A stretch of DNA of 64,000 nucleotides from Ecdyonurus torrentis (GCA_949318235.1 OX439134.1:19026556-19090555), one strand, 5' to 3'; shown: positions 1 to 13,083, numbered from the stretch's first letter. Program-made: numbers and translations. Notes: generated by a model from the letters alone, not told the origin.

Positions 1-550
1 ACATTTGCTCGTCTAATTGTTGTTATACTGCATTGCGGGACATATCTCATAAGATACAAAATAATAATAAAAATAATATGGTTCGAGTATAGTTCCTCGA
101 GACAAAAGTGCAGTTTTTTATTTTCATTTCGAGTAAATAATAAATTAATAATGCAAACACAATTCTTGCTTTGTTTTTTAATTAAAAAGTGGAAATATTT
201 TATTTTCGTGATACAAATTATATTTGTGATAAAAGAACATTTTTGTTGGGGATTATAAAGGTGGAACGTGCTAACCAATCAGAGACAAAAGAAAGAAAAA
301 AAAAATCTAGTTTTGTATATTTGAGGAACTTTGTTTTTATCGTTAAAATATCTTTGAAATATATATCTTTATTATACTGCATAAAAACTTATTACCCAAA
401 TACACATATCTTAGTTTATCTCTTTAAAGATAACTGCAACGAAAGATATAGAAAAATTTACAAAACATGTTTTAACGTGTTTTAAGCTATATATTTTATA
501 TTTATACAATATTTGAGATTTCTTTTACCCTCCATATTATCGATAACACC

Positions 551-603
<53 letters not shown>

Positions 604-1014
604 GCATATAAATTTTCACTGCAGTCATAGCTTTGCAGATTTCATAACGTATTTCAATCTATCTCCTCCCCATACAGAGAAGGAAATCAGCACAAATTTC
701 GATCTAAATCCTATAAGATACAAAATGTCAAATCTAATAATCTAGAAGATGTTTTCCTCAAGAACAAACGGAAATAAACTTTACGACAGATCTATACTCA
801 CTACCACAGAGAAAAAAGACATTAAAATTTACGCTTTGACGAACTCTGCTGTATTTTTTTCTGTCACTTTAATGACATATCAGTTTCCGTGTCGTGCTAT
901 TGACATCATGCGCAATTATTACGTACAAAGTATATACGTCTTGTACACACGATGAACAACATTTTGTTCCATTGTCTTACGGGTAAATACGAGAAAAAAA
1001 ATACAAAAAATCGC

Positions 1015-1060
<46 letters not shown>

Positions 1061-1120
1061 CAATCATTTATAAATAATAAAATAAGTTCAGAAATCTAAT
1101 GCATAATTTTTATATTCACC
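1..1120. other. AT-rich, no gene seen
   Basis: No coding signal was found. Short open frames at 189-485 and 749-955 are low-complexity with no family resemblance. A (TA)n tract is at 555-603 and a 41-nt A run at 1019-1059. Confidence 0.6.
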
Positions 1121-1348
1121 TACACGAACAAAAATAAATATACAATAATTATGCTATAGCTCAATGCAGCAACATTTATGCATGACAAAATAATTTATGC
1201 TATATTGTACAGTGATTATACTACATAGTATTACAGTTAAGATGTTCAGTATCATATTTACTTATGTTATTAAAAAACAGCAACATTTGTGCTCTAAAAT
1301 ATAGAAATTGTTCAATGTAACATAAATTATACGTTATTTTTTCAGTGT
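1121..1348. mobile_element. family A GCATAA foldback element
   Basis: Starts cacgaacaaaaataaata and ends near a degenerate inverse of the same sequence. It contains repeated GCATAA/TTATGC and AGCAACATTTRTGC motifs. It is the first of two adjoining copies. Confidence 0.6.
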
Positions 1349-1561
1349 AAAAAAAATATTATGAAATTTATGGTGCATTTACATCATTATAGCATACATA
1401 ATACTAAATTAGAACACAAATAATTTTGCTACACAACATAATATTTATGCTTTAATTGTAACATATAATTATTATGAAATATAGCATAAATTATGTCAAA
1501 TTGAAGAATTTGTGCTGAAATGGGCTAGCATAAATTACGTATTTATTTTTCTCTGTGTATA
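1349..1561. mobile_element. family A GCATAA foldback element, second adjoining copy
   Basis: Contains atagcataaattatg and ends gctagcataaattacgtatttatttttctctgtgta, the typical right end of the family. Confidence 0.6.
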
Positions 1562-2193
1562 GATAGCATAAACTATGAAATGAAAAATGCTGATAAAATT
1601 GTTCACGCTTTTATTTGTGTATACGTAAAGCAGGACCTAATAAGATAGTCTTTTTAAGTCCAATAAAATTTGATTGAAAAATTCATTTCTCTTCTTCTTC
1701 TCTGTATAATATACTGTATATTTATATATATCAAAACATCTAATGTAATAATATACAATGAAAATACCAATATAGCCAACGTATTATACATTTAATTTGC
1801 ATATTTATCGGTTTTTATTGTAATGTAATGATGAAAAACTTGATAAAAAATTGTATAATAATAAAGAGCTATAATATTTGACATAACTGTACTAAAAACA
1901 AACAAAAACCAATAGTGGAGATCAATATTTTTTTTTATTATAAACTCTCCCCTTTTATCATAATTTAAACGTACGAGAAATTATTTATAATCTTTATGTT
2001 TAAAAAATAGTCTCATAATGTGACGTCATTTGGCTACATATTTATAAACCATAAAATTAATAAAAACTCGACTTTTTCTTAAAAAAAAATTTATGGTAAG
2101 TTTTTATAAGCTTTTTATCTAAAATTTTAGGAAGAAGTATAAAAATGATAAAACAGTCTACTTTATATTGTTTCTCTCTTTTCTGTCTCAATT

Positions 2194-2542
2194 TTAAAGG
2201 AATAGACCAGAGAAAAACATAAGCATTTTATCATGCACAAGACACTGGATGGGATTTCCATAAATAACTTTAGTTTGTCTCAAAACCCAACAGTAACCCC
2301 GTAGCAGAGATCAGAAAATTCGATTTATGCAACCCGTATAACGTTTTCATACAAATTTTTGCATGTTTCTGACGTCATAAACATGAATTTTTACGCAAAT
2401 TGCATACTTTACTGTTTTCATGCTCTCTCGTGGGGCTACCATTGCTACATTAACATTCTGGTAAAAATTGTCATCAGTTTTGAAGTTCCCATTTCGTGTT
2501 TATTCATTAAAAAGCACATGTTGTTTTATGTGGTCTATTTAA
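2194..2542 (+). mobile_element. family B TTAA-type MITE
   Basis: Begins TTAAAGGAATAGACCA and ends near tggtctatttaa, a shortened inverse of the start. It shares at least 80 percent by eye with the copies at 13.7, 15.1, 23.6 and 52.8 kb, including tctctcgtggggctac and aaaagcacatgttgtttta. The TTAA flanks suit a piggyBac-type non-autonomous element. The short peptide readable at 2359-2598 is repeat DNA. Confidence 0.75.
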
Positions 2543-3175
2543 TATCTATAATACATCAACCATTTTTACAAAAATCTATAAATTATTTAATTATTTAGTC
2601 ACAACTTTTTTTTTTTTTTTGATCATGACAGATATATTTGTCATAATTTTGTATATCCATGCAATAATAATTATTTATTCCTCAATTCCACTCTCGGGGT
2701 GGTGACAGGTGGTGGGTGATTAACCTGCAATATATTTTGTATTTTAAGGGAAGGGGAAGTGACTCAACCCTATTTTTTTTTATCACACTCATAATCTTAA
2801 AGAGGATTACACATAAATATTAAATGAGGTGTTGCATGATAATTTGCCTATACAATATAGTAAAAGAATGCTATATATGATTATCATAATCTTTAATATG
2901 GGTTCTCACTATACCCAAATATGAGTTAAGATTAAAATTCCATCAAACCATTTATGAATTCTTTATTTTAGGGCAGTACAGACAATGAAATATAAAAATT
3001 GTAATCCATTGCCATAATATATTGCAGTACAATGCATTTCTATATAATGGAAATTTTAATGTGTATAATACATGACATCTTTATGATGCGATTTAGAATA
3101 AAATTTTATACACCACAGCTTCTATACTCGTGCATATTTGCGTGAGTTTCCACAATAAAACCATCTTCAATTATT

Positions 3176-3209
<34 letters not shown>

Positions 3210-3785
3210 TAAATAACTTCTCCCCTAGTCTGAATATTTCAAGTATATCAATATTCAAAAATACAAAAGATATAAAAATTTGACAGGTAAAACGCATCAC
3301 TATAAATATATTATATAAGTATATAACATATAAAAATACTGCAATGAAATGGCCTGTTGCAGAATGGGGGGGCGTGGCACTTGAGGGGAGGGTTGGTAAA
3401 AATTGAAGGGAGGGTTATAGTGGCGTCGCGCCGTCTGTCTACAGGATCAATCGATAATAACGTCTCTTGTACTCATACATACATACATACATATATATAA
3501 ATACAATAAAATTCACTGAGTATAATATAGTAAAACACACGAGAGAGAAAAGAATATTGTGTCAATTTTTTCTATACTTCACGTGGAGTATTACTCTGAG
3601 TAAAAATAACGAGGAGTCAGAACAAAATAAAGTCAATATATATACGGACACACCCCTATTTTTTAAACTTATAATATCTTTATCTTATTTATTTACATGC
3701 ATGTAAGTCGAGGGTAAATGAACTTTTAAGATAAAGATGTTTTTTACTGAGGTAAAGTACGTGACTTAACTGTAGTAGTGCATAT
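2543..3785. other. non-coding, small G-rich patches
   Basis: Nothing coding was found. G-rich patches at 2690-2760 and 3355-3445 (with ggcgtcgcgccgtc) stand out against the AT background but carry no recognisable signal. Confidence 0.5.
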
Positions 3786-4016
3786 GGAAAAGTAAAATAA
3801 GTAATTGATGCTGCGTTGAACAATTGCTATAATATATTTTAGAGCACAAATGTTGCTATTTTGTAATAACGTAAAGAAATTATACTGAACATCTTTTATT
3901 TATTATGCTATGTATTATAATCGCTATACAATATAGCACAAATTATTTTATTATGCATAAATATTGCTGCATTAACCTAGAATAACTATTACGTATTTAT
4001 TTTTGTACGTAGAGTA
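3786..4016. mobile_element. family A GCATAA foldback element
   Basis: Opens with taagtaattgatgctgcgttg and ends attacgtatttatttttgtacgtag, with the internal AGCACAAATGTTGCTATTTTGTAATAAC block shared with other copies. Confidence 0.6.
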
Positions 4017-4082
4017 AAAAAAAATTATTGGTGCGAAAAAAAAAAAAAAAAAAAAAAACTTTGGAACTATACCTATCAATCG

Positions 4083-4114
<32 letters not shown>

Positions 4115-4930
4115 TACAGCATTTTTACCACATTTAAAATGTAAATTCAAAAAATAACCTTTTTTTTAATTAAAAAAAAAAAATACCCACAGCAAACATT
4201 TCCATTGCAATGAATGCAATATGTTTAAATTAACACTAATTATACAATTTAAGCTAAAAGCAAAGTCATGACAGTACATAGTCAAGTCTTAAAATATCAC
4301 AACTCCTAACATACAAAGACTTAATTTGTAATGTAGAAAACATCATAATAAACCCCTAACTTTGTAAGACCCCAATAATAAGCTACACGTAATACAGTAT
4401 ATATTGCCCACCCTTATTTCTAACAAGCGAAATAAAGCTCAAGCCACAGAGCGCCGGTCAATAACTATAAATATAGCGCACACGTGGGACACATAAAACT
4501 TATTGGATTTTTTTTTTTTTTTTTTTGCTTTAATTAAATGTATTAAGTTGGTTATTATCGTGCATGGTTACGTAATATAAGGTTAATCATCATAAATACA
4601 CTTTCATAGCCATCAATATTGTTTAATATCAAATATAATTTTTACACTGAGAAAACAACAAGCTAGTGGTCATGCAATCTAAGTTACCCAAGCAGTCACT
4701 TCGTTGTGAGTCTCAAATTTTGAATAAATTTAGGTACTCTCTATAATGTATTATGAATTTTTATAGAGTTTTGTAAACTATACACAAATATTGAGCCAGG
4801 TTCGATATTTTTCCTTTGTGTGATCATGACGTCACTACCTGTTTACGACGTTTATATTATGTATGGTTGATCATTGTTATTTCTTCGTTTAGAACTTAAA
4901 ATCTGATAAAAATAAACAAAACTTCCACAC

Positions 4931-4962
<32 letters not shown>

Positions 4963-5512
4963 ATGGTAACAGCGATTTACTTTTATCGGCGTAAAAACAC
5001 AACCAATGAATGTGCCTATTTTTTTGGGGTAGCCAATCATTGTTAAGGAGCCTCACTATACTTACAGAGCAAACTAATGTTACGTGCCAGTTTTAAACTA
5101 CTATATAGCCTCTACTAGTTTTTATTCTCATAGTGTAAAATAAGTTTTAATTTAATAAAGCTTTGATAAAATAAAAACAAGCTTCTTAGCAAAGTACTTT
5201 ATATTTTTTGTACTATCTATAATTACACATGATGTACTTACACTTACTTATTTACAAAGCGTGTAGAATTTCTACACTAAACATAATTGAAAGCATAAAA
5301 TAAATTAGATGCACTTTCTCATTGTTTATTATTATTATTATTTATAAAACCATCAAAATGTCTAACTTCATAATTAACGAGTCGATTTCTCCACAATTGT
5401 GTTTTATGTTATAGCAAAATATTATGATTTAAATTTAATTTAGTTGATTCTACTTCTCATCTTCTGCACGTAGTGTGGATATTACTGGATATATATAAAT
5501 TTTATCTTTGGA
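4017..5512. other. AT-rich, poly-A/T runs, no gene
   Basis: Poly-A and poly-T tracts occur at about 4037-4058, 4084-4110, 4508-4526 and 4931-4959. No coding or recognised repeat signal was seen. Confidence 0.5.
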
Positions 5513-5691
5513 ATTCATTCATTCATTCATTCATTCATTCATTCATTCATTCATTCATTCATTCATTCATTCATTCATTCATTCATTCATTCATTCATTC
5601 ATTCATTCATTCATTCATTCATTCATTCATTCATTCATTCATTCATTCATTCATTCATTCATTCATTCATTCATTCATTCATTCATTCATT
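5513..5691 (+). repeat. (CATT)n microsatellite, about 45 units
   Basis: A perfect tetranucleotide array. It has no stop in any plus-strand frame and would read as an FIHS repeat in all three, so the long frames here are not genes. Confidence 0.97.
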
Positions 5692-5921
5692 TAATTAATG
5701 CAATTATTACATTACATATACTTATAAAAAAACATCAACGATGATTATTCATTTATTTATTCCTAGAAATCAAAATACAAGTCCAATGAATCAGCTAAGG
5801 TGGTTGCCTCAAATTGAGACAACATAGATATGATTGTCAATAAAATATTTATAAACACATAAATATACAACTACGCTGTCAATAATCACATTACAATAAC
5901 ATAACATACATGCAAATGTGT

Positions 5922-6071
5922 GTACAATCATTTCAATAAAAAATGAAATTGTATTGGCTTATGGCCATTCAATGCAATCAGATGGAGATTTCATTTGACG
6001 CAAAACTCTATCTAAATACATGTTATTCCCATATGCCAATAGAATTTCATTTTTTATTGGAATGACTGTAC
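5922..6071. mobile_element. 150-bp foldback with 37-bp inverted ends
   Basis: The left arm gtacaatcatttcaataaaa and its continuation pair with the right arm over about 37 nt with few mismatches. A 76-nt loop separates the arms. It is probably a small MITE. Confidence 0.65.
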
Positions 6072-6104
6072 ATCTGTGTCATCATTCATAGATCCATCGA
6101 TTGT

Positions 6105-6800
6105 TTATCAAATTCTAACGCACATAGAGAGTCCAAAACTATCCAAAATTTGATACCAAAAGAAATTAAACATTTAACAACTTTTACTCACTACTAGAAC
6201 ATGGGTATTAGTGAAATGTGGTATACAGAGCATACTACAATGTTTCAGTATTATGAACCCATATATACATCACTGCGGTTACTCAACATACTTGCATCGA
6301 CTGAATTGATTGATTAAATTGTAGATTGAATTGAATATTTAGTGAAAATACACTCCACTCTAAAAATTTGTGCATTACTTTAGTTAGGAATACTAACTTA
6401 TTTAAGATAATCACTTTTGAGTTATTTTGAGTAGCTAAAATAATGCATTTTAACAAATTATTAACAACAGCTATTTTAACTTAAAATATAGATTAATTTT
6501 TTTTTTAAAGCTATTTTAAATAACTTGCTAAAATGCATTATTTTAGCTTAAACTTAAAAGTGTTTATCTTAAATAAGTTATAGTATTCGTAACTTAAGTA
6601 ATGCACCAATTTTTAGAGTGCATGCTTTAACGTACAATCAAAGCATTTCGTAAATAGGTACATGGTTAATACACTTTAAAAAAATCATCAAAAATTAAAG
6701 CCTTAGAGTGAAAGCAAAGAGTTTAATATTTTATGACAGTATTATGCACTCTCTAAACATTTGTGTATAATGAGTGCGAGTAAACATTTGTTTTTGGAGT
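6105..6800. repeat. family I repeat, interrupted by a family F palindrome
   Basis: Contains tctaacgcacatagagagtc, catgggtatt and cttgcatcgactg, then gaatatttagtgaaaatacactc. It continues after 6620 with ctttaacgtacaatcaaagc and the aacatttgtgt block. The same order is found near 16.1, 17.4, 21.0 and 25.4 kb. The palindrome 6356-6620 lies inside it. Confidence 0.55.
6356..6620. mobile_element. family F foldback element
   Basis: Starts CACTCTAAAAATTTGTGCAT and ends with its inverse atgcaccaatttttagagtg. The arms are nearly complementary along the whole length. A second copy is at 62073-62364. Confidence 0.75.
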
Positions 6801-8132
6801 GTATTATTGACACGTATGTGATGAGTAATTGATATGCGTACAGAGAACCATATGGTATACGCAGAACTATTAAGTATATTGATTAGCATAAATATTTGTA
6901 TTATAACGTAATATGGCATTACTACAATAACATTACTATTGTTTATATATTGTCCTTGTAATTTATATATGAACATCTTACATCTAATTATAGAGATTAA
7001 TTATAATTCCGCAATATTTATTGGCATAATTTTATTTAATAATTTACATTTAAGAAATTTAAAATTTAGATTTTAAAACTTCAGAAAAAAAATTAATGGG
7101 TAATTTTTTAAAACATTTCTTAAACAAAAATCGTTAATTTAAATTTGTACTAAATAAAATAAATAATTAGCGTATACTAAAAAAGTAAACAAAAAAAAAT
7201 AAAGTTTTCATTTTATTTTTTGGGTAACGTCAAAAGTTGGTTAAAAAAAATACTAATAATTAAAAATTTTCATTTAAAAAAAAATCGCCGGCTTAAAATT
7301 TTACTTTGAATGCACTTACAATGTTAGAATGGAGATTATACGGACGGATTACAGGCAGTGAGGAAAAAGGCACGTTCTTAAATATAATCTATATTCTTGA
7401 GCATGTGCGTAATAATTCTCTAAAAAACCCAAAGTTGAAACAATAACTAAAAACCGTAGTTAAGTTGTTATTTTTATTGTTACAACAATTTTACAGCTGC
7501 ATTCACATATTCTTAAATTTGTTGTTACTTTCCTCAGCAAAATAATTTTTCTCATTTGAAACAATGGTACAGTATTTTACAATTTGTGGCTTGGATGAGT
7601 CTTTTTGAGAAAACTTTTGCATTGAGGCAAGAAAAATTAAAATTAAGTACACTTTTATGTTAAAAAAAAAAAATAAAAAATGTGCCAATTTTTTATTAAA
7701 AATTTATTTTTACTTCCATTGTCTGTTTAATAAATAAACTTATATGATTTTTATAGTTAAAAATTCATATTTTCTGTCTCAAATTTTGCCCCTTACTATA
7801 AGAAAGTTCGTATAATAATAAATCACATCATCATGTATGGTAGACAGATAAATTACAACGAGATATATAATATTACTTTAATGTCTACATTTTCTCACGG
7901 TATAGCTATGGAACAAAAAGCCACACATTATTATTATTATTAAAGTGAGATGCAAGGAGCGTGGCAATATTTTCCAATAATTCAATTTGTCCGTGAACGT
8001 GGTTGCATGTTGTGATGAGCACACTCTCTTTCAGACTTAATTTTTATATACACTGAAGTTTTTGTAACGTAATGAAATAAAAATTGAATTAAAAATACAA
8101 TAGTGTTCTTTATAAAAAACATAATATACATG
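6801..8132. other. AT-rich, no gene
   Basis: Only low-complexity open frames were found. A short block at 7445-7495 (accgtagttaagttgttatt, ttgttacaacaa) is shared in inverse with 17320-17355. Confidence 0.5.
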
Positions 8133-8410
8133 GTATGGTAAATGTACTAGTTATCGGCAGGCTCTTTTTACGGCGAAAGTAATAAGTTTACGAGATTCTA
8201 ACTAGAACCAACCATCTTAGAATTCCGTCTACTTGCCATACTACTACTTACAAACTCTTTTATCTCTAAAGGGGGCCAAGATAAACTGCCGATAATAGGG
8301 GGTGCCGATAACTGCGGCAGTGTCGGTTTGGCTGCTTTTCTCGACAATACTATATAGGAATTTCAACCTTAAGACCCTTAAGCTGCCGATAACTAGTCCT
8401 ATTACCATAC
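8133..8410. mobile_element. 278-bp foldback element
   Basis: The left end GTATGGTAAATGTACTAGTT pairs with the right end aactagtcctattaccatac. Both arms continue with ATCGGCAG, and TGCCGATAA recurs in the middle. A partial relative is at 46463-46520. Confidence 0.65.
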
Positions 8411-8612
8411 ACAGTACAGTATATAGGAACCAAACATCGGTCTAGTATACGGCTATTAATATTTAAAATATAACAGCATGTGATTCATAATAAATAGTAA
8501 TAATAATTATACAAAGAATAGCACCGAACCTATATTAAATAGAGTTGAACTATATGTATTATGTATATTAAATTGTTCAAAATTGATTATGACCAAAATT
8601 ATTTCCGAAATG

Positions 8613-8613
<1 letters not shown>

Positions 8614-8704
<91 letters not shown>
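8614..8704. repeat. (GT)n microsatellite
   Basis: About 45 GT units. The poly-CV frame across it is an artefact. Confidence 0.97.
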
Positions 8705-8706
<2 letters not shown>

Positions 8707-9221
8707 ATCATGCAAAAAACACTTTATAGAACTCTTTTTTTATGATTATAATTTTTTCAATTCAAAACTTCTTAATTTCTCTGTTTCCATCAATGGTATA
8801 CAATATACATCGTATTCATCAAGGTTAATTAACAGACATAAAAAGTCAAAATACTAACGTATACTAAAACATGCACAAACTTGGTGCCACTTTTACATAC
8901 GATATTACTACTAAAAATACTAAAAAGCATAGCTGTGGGCTCACTCTAGGGCCCTGACTTTGTCAACAATTATTATTATTATTATTATTTATAACACCAT
9001 CATTTGAAAATCATAAAATTCTTGTAAACTGTAAAATGAATTATTCAGTAAGAATAATTGTAATTTCTTTTTAAAAACATTGAAATCATCAATCAGTCTT
9101 ATTTTTAATGGTAATTTATTGTTGTTGTTCAAACACACCTTTCTAAATTAACACTTTCTTATTAAAAATAATCTTATTAAAGAATTTAAAGGGTCCTATA
9201 CTTTTAATAATTAGAGAAATA
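8705..9221. other. non-coding
   Basis: Nothing coding was seen. ATT-rich tail-like sequence at 8970-9010 (tttataacaccatcattt) resembles 5330-5360 and could be an old retroelement end. Confidence 0.3.
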
Positions 9222-9562
9222 ATTTTTAAGGTAGTAAATCAGCTACTACGGGATTTGACTAAAAAGTCGTAAATAAGGAAAAATCTGAAATTTTGCATGG
9301 TGATACATTAGGTTAAGGCAACTTCAAAAAACTAAAAATTTTGGGGGGTCACCATGCTAGATTTTAAATGATTATTTTTTGAAGTTTTAGACCCATAAGA
9401 GGCCATGTTAATTTTTGTAAATTTCAAACATTATTTTCTCTCTTATCTGATGGTCACGGGTACTGAAAATTTTATCATGGGTAGCTGTTACCATTAAGTT
9501 TGAGGTGACACCAAAAAATTAGGAGGTTTTCTTTTTAGATTTTGAGATACAAGCCAACTTAA
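9222..9562 (+). repeat. family H repeat
   Basis: Shares order and sequence with 44583-44925: ctacgggatttgactaaaaa, ggggtcaccatgctagat, ttctctcttatctgatggtc, gagatacaagcca. No inverted ends are evident. Confidence 0.7.
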
Positions 9563-9591
9563 GACAACCTTTAAACAGAATCCTCAATAAC

Positions 9592-9592
<1 letters not shown>

Positions 9593-9627
<35 letters not shown>
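9593..9627. repeat. (GA)n microsatellite
   Basis: About 17 units. The following 9628-10198 is AT-rich with no gene seen. Confidence 0.95.
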
Positions 9628-9628
<1 letters not shown>

Positions 9629-10198
9629 TTAGCAAGAAAGTAAATTAATACAACTCATGGTGGTTAGTGAAATAAATAAAATAATAAACAAATAAATAAT
9701 TCAGTATATAAATAAATGATTCGGCAAATAGAAAGATATGTATAAAAATTACATTTAAAATTATAACTATTATTGAAAATACTAGCTGTATATAAGAATT
9801 AAAATAGCGTCATTGAAATAAAAGAATATTTAAGATATATAAAATAATTAAAAACTCATCACCTAGTTTCTTATATTAATTACAATTAAAGCCATCAATA
9901 AGTAATTTCACATAAAATTCCCAGACATTATTGATAATAAAATTACGTAATTAGAAGTTCATTGCAACTGTTTGTGATTCAAGGTTGTTCATCAAATATC
10001 GAGAGCAATTGCACAAAATAATTAAGACACGCCTCGCGAGTTTCAATACCAACAAAAAAACTACAGTTTAGATAGAAGCATTAAATTGATATTAAGAACT
10101 TATTTAAATATTTTAGTTTTATTTTGATTTAATTAGAGTGCATAAAATATTGAATAAAATATTATTATTGTGCGACACATTTTTTTTGGGTCTGTTAT

Positions 10199-10411
10199 AC
10201 ACACGGAAATAATAAATTATGCTGCATTTATGCCATTATAGCATAAATGATGCTAAATTATAACAACATAAATAATTATGCTCTGTAACAAAATATTTAT
10301 GCTATGTAACATATTTGTTATGATGTATAGCATAAATCATGCTGTATTGAACAAATTTTGCTGAAAATAAGGTAGCATAATTATTACGTATTTATTGTTG
10401 TCCGTGCAGAT
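10199..10411. mobile_element. family A GCATAA foldback element
   Basis: Starts acacacggaaataataaatt and ends taattattacgtatttattgttgtccgtg. Its internal tagcataaatgatgct is itself palindromic. Confidence 0.7.
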
Positions 10412-10550
10412 ATTACTAAATTAATGATTTTTAATAATTATAAATTTATTTTGTAGACCATATTTCTTCTGCTTCTAAAATAACGCCATCCCATTTCAAA
10501 TAACAAAATTATTCAATGTTATAGTTATTTTTTCTTGTTCCGAAATATAC

Positions 10551-10620
10551 ACGGGCAAAAATAAATAACTAATAATTATGCTAATGCGCACAGTAACATT
10601 TATAATACTAAACTGTGCAC
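10551..10620. mobile_element. family A fragment
   Basis: Only the terminal part acacgggcaaaaataaataa with ataattatgct is present. Confidence 0.45.
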
Positions 10621-10928
10621 ATTTTTAAGTATTTTAAGTATTTTTTTTCTTTCGTAATTATTTTCTAAGTAATAATAATGATTTAAGCCTTTTCTCTGAA
10701 AAAGAAGAAGAAAAAAATCTCTCCCCTAATGTCAATACACAAGGGTGAAAATGACATCGCGAAAAGCAAACACACGCGCACTGACAATTTCATTAAAAAC
10801 CCAGCACGGAGTCAGAGAAATCTCATCTCATCCCTCTATATCTGATCTCCTTTCAAAGATGCGTATATTTATCTCGTATATTTGTATAAGGCGAATATCT
10901 CTTACGTAACTAAATTTACATAAGATCA

Positions 10929-10934
10929 TCTCTC

Positions 10935-11013
<79 letters not shown>
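10929..11013. repeat. (CT)n microsatellite
   Basis: About 42 units with one interruption. The minus-strand RE-repeat frame is an artefact. Confidence 0.96.
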
Positions 11014-11016
<3 letters not shown>

Positions 11017-11360
11017 GACACTCTCGTACAACGTTTTCAATTATAAAACGATTAAGTTACTATCATGAATATTTGCAGTGCCGTTTTATAGATAACAATT
11101 TTGTAACGAACAGAGATTATTTAAACGAAGAAATATCTGAATTCAAAGAAATGTACCTCAAAATCATAACTCTTAAAAAAAAAATGCAGTACAAAAGATT
11201 GAGTAAAAATATTTTACCATTCAAAAACTTGCGCATTATTATTCTCATGAGAAAAATAAGCGCTAAATTTTAATGGTAAAATATAGTAATATCACATTTG
11301 TGTGATCGTAAAATAATGCAGTTTTTATCACCAATTCCACCAAAATACATGTACACTCCT
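11014..11360. other. non-coding, short open frames only
   Basis: A plus-strand frame at 11073-11273 is lysine/isoleucine-rich and looks random. No splice context was seen. Confidence 0.4.
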
Positions 11361-11437
11361 CCCGAATAAATCTGACCGAAGAATTAATCAAACCAAATAT
11401 GGAGAAACTTTAACGCAAGCGGTCAGATTTATTTGGG
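11361..11437. repeat. 77-bp hairpin
   Basis: Arms CCCGAATAAATCTGACCG and CGGTCAGATTTATTTGGGG pair with one mismatch around a 41-nt loop. It is a short MITE or a possible small-RNA hairpin. Confidence 0.5.
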
Positions 11438-11953
11438 GCTTAGTGTATACATTGTGTATAAGACGTGAAATGAAAAATTACAATGAGAAAAGATAAATGA
11501 TATAATAACATAAATATAATTACAAAAAGAGAAAAATATTAAAAATAGTTCATGGTGGAGATACTGCACATATAAAATAATAACTCTAACACACGGCATT
11601 GTCGCTTGCACGCTCTCCTTCATGCAGTTCATGAAAATTATATATTTTACTTGTGGGGAAAAATATCAGATTTATTTCACGTAGAAAATATTGCATCATA
11701 ACAACAAGTAGATAACAATTTGTAGTTTGTACTCTGTACATATTTAATGATAATCAGTGATTTTCAAGTTATTGTTTTTAATTATTGTTGGAGTGATCTT
11801 AAATATAAGATTGCCTATAGTTTAGTTTATATAAATAATGTAAGAAAAACTACAGAAAAATTGCTCTAAAGTATATTTTTTGCTATTTCATCATTATTAT
11901 ATTATGTTTTTTCTTTTATTTATTTATATTTTTTTACTGGTTTACTTCGAGAA

Positions 11954-11956
<3 letters not shown>

Positions 11957-12010
<54 letters not shown>

Positions 12011-12064
12011 CTGTGTGTGTATGAGAGAGAGAGAGAGAGAGAGAGAAGGAGAGAGAGAGAGAGA
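11957..12064. repeat. compound (GT)n(GA)n microsatellite
   Basis: GT units to 12020, then GA units to 12064. A second GA run lies at 12295-12317. The frames across them are artefacts, and 12065-12670 holds nothing else recognisable. Confidence 0.95.
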
Positions 12065-12670
12065 ACTGTCTTAAATTTGAATTTAAAAGGCCTACAATTA
12101 ATATTATATAATACTAAAATTACATAATTATTATATTATAGTATTTTTAATGGTATATACATATGGAAAATATTTCAATTCAAGGGAATGTTTAAAAAAA
12201 AAGCGTTACTTTCTTTTTTAACAATTTCTTACGACAATAAGAAAGACAGTCTGAAATGAAGCGGTGCTAATGTGGAGAGTAAACACTTCACTATGAGAGA
12301 GAGAGAGAGAGAGAGAAAACAATTAACACGTACATAACACTTTGTAATTGAATTCCAAGTATAAAAGATTTAAGGTCTTTTTAAGGGGTTGCGTTTTTGT
12401 TACACACAGGCATGGGGAGCTCTTTTTTCTGAGATTTTTGTGTATAAATCTCCTCTTACTAATTGCTTTGCTTTGGGGGAGAACTGAAAAAATATACTAC
12501 AGTTTCTCACTTCTAGGAATCTTTCTCTTTCTCTCTCTTTCTCTCTGTCTTACCCCCTATTTACGACTTTTATAGTTTTCGAGACATTTTTGAGTCTAAC
12601 GTTCAATTAGTAAACAAAATAATGAAAATAAAAACACTTAAAAAGTACAATAATGGATCGTAAATACTTA

Positions 12671-12825
12671 AAAGTCCCTAGAAAATACCAAGTACTCTCA
12701 CCGAAACCGTTAAAGACCTCACTTAAATACCATGGAGTTAAATGGCAATCGTGACCTCTGAACAATGATTTTTGTTTTAATAATTCTTATAGATTGCAAG
12801 AGTACTTGATGTTTTCTAGGGACTT
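12671..12825. mobile_element. 155-bp foldback element
   Basis: The left arm AAGTCCCTAGAAAATACCAA and the matching right arm ending tttctagggactt pair over about 27 nt. Confidence 0.6.
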
Positions 12826-12945
12826 TAGTATACACTGAGAAAACAGATGTGTAGTGTCAATCCAATCTCTACGTTAATTCATGGCCAAAGATGTCACTAT
12901 GTTGTTTATACAAAGTTATGAATCTTACAAAATGATAACTGTAAT

Positions 12946-13041
12946 GGGCTGTTCACATTAACTTAGAATCCAAATAACAATTTAATTGTTGTATCTTTAC
13001 GGAAGAGTTATGCAAATTAACGCACGTCATTGTGAACAGCC
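12946..13041. mobile_element. 96-bp foldback with GGCTGTTCACA ends
   Basis: The inverted ends gggctgttcaca and tgtgaacagcct are near perfect. Confidence 0.5.
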
Positions 13042-13083
13042 TTTAATATTTGATTATATTATTGGATATGTACATAGTATAAT

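Noticed and set aside
2359..2598. Peptide shared between 2359-2598 and 23792-24034
   Set aside because: Both lie in family B MITE copies. The match is DNA repeat identity, and other copies do not keep the frame.
5473..5744. Overlapping long open frames of FIHS repeats (also at 30028-30295)
   Set aside because: They are the (CATT)n microsatellite, which lacks stops in every plus-strand frame.
8561..8857. Open frame with a poly-CV centre (similar artefacts at 10828, 11880, 27931, 51936 and 58250)
   Set aside because: Dinucleotide repeats read as two-residue repeats; flanking peptide is random.
12348..12575. 75-codon leucine-rich frame resembling a membrane segment
   Set aside because: The hydrophobic part comes from a T-rich and (TCTT)n tract; no splice borders or start context.
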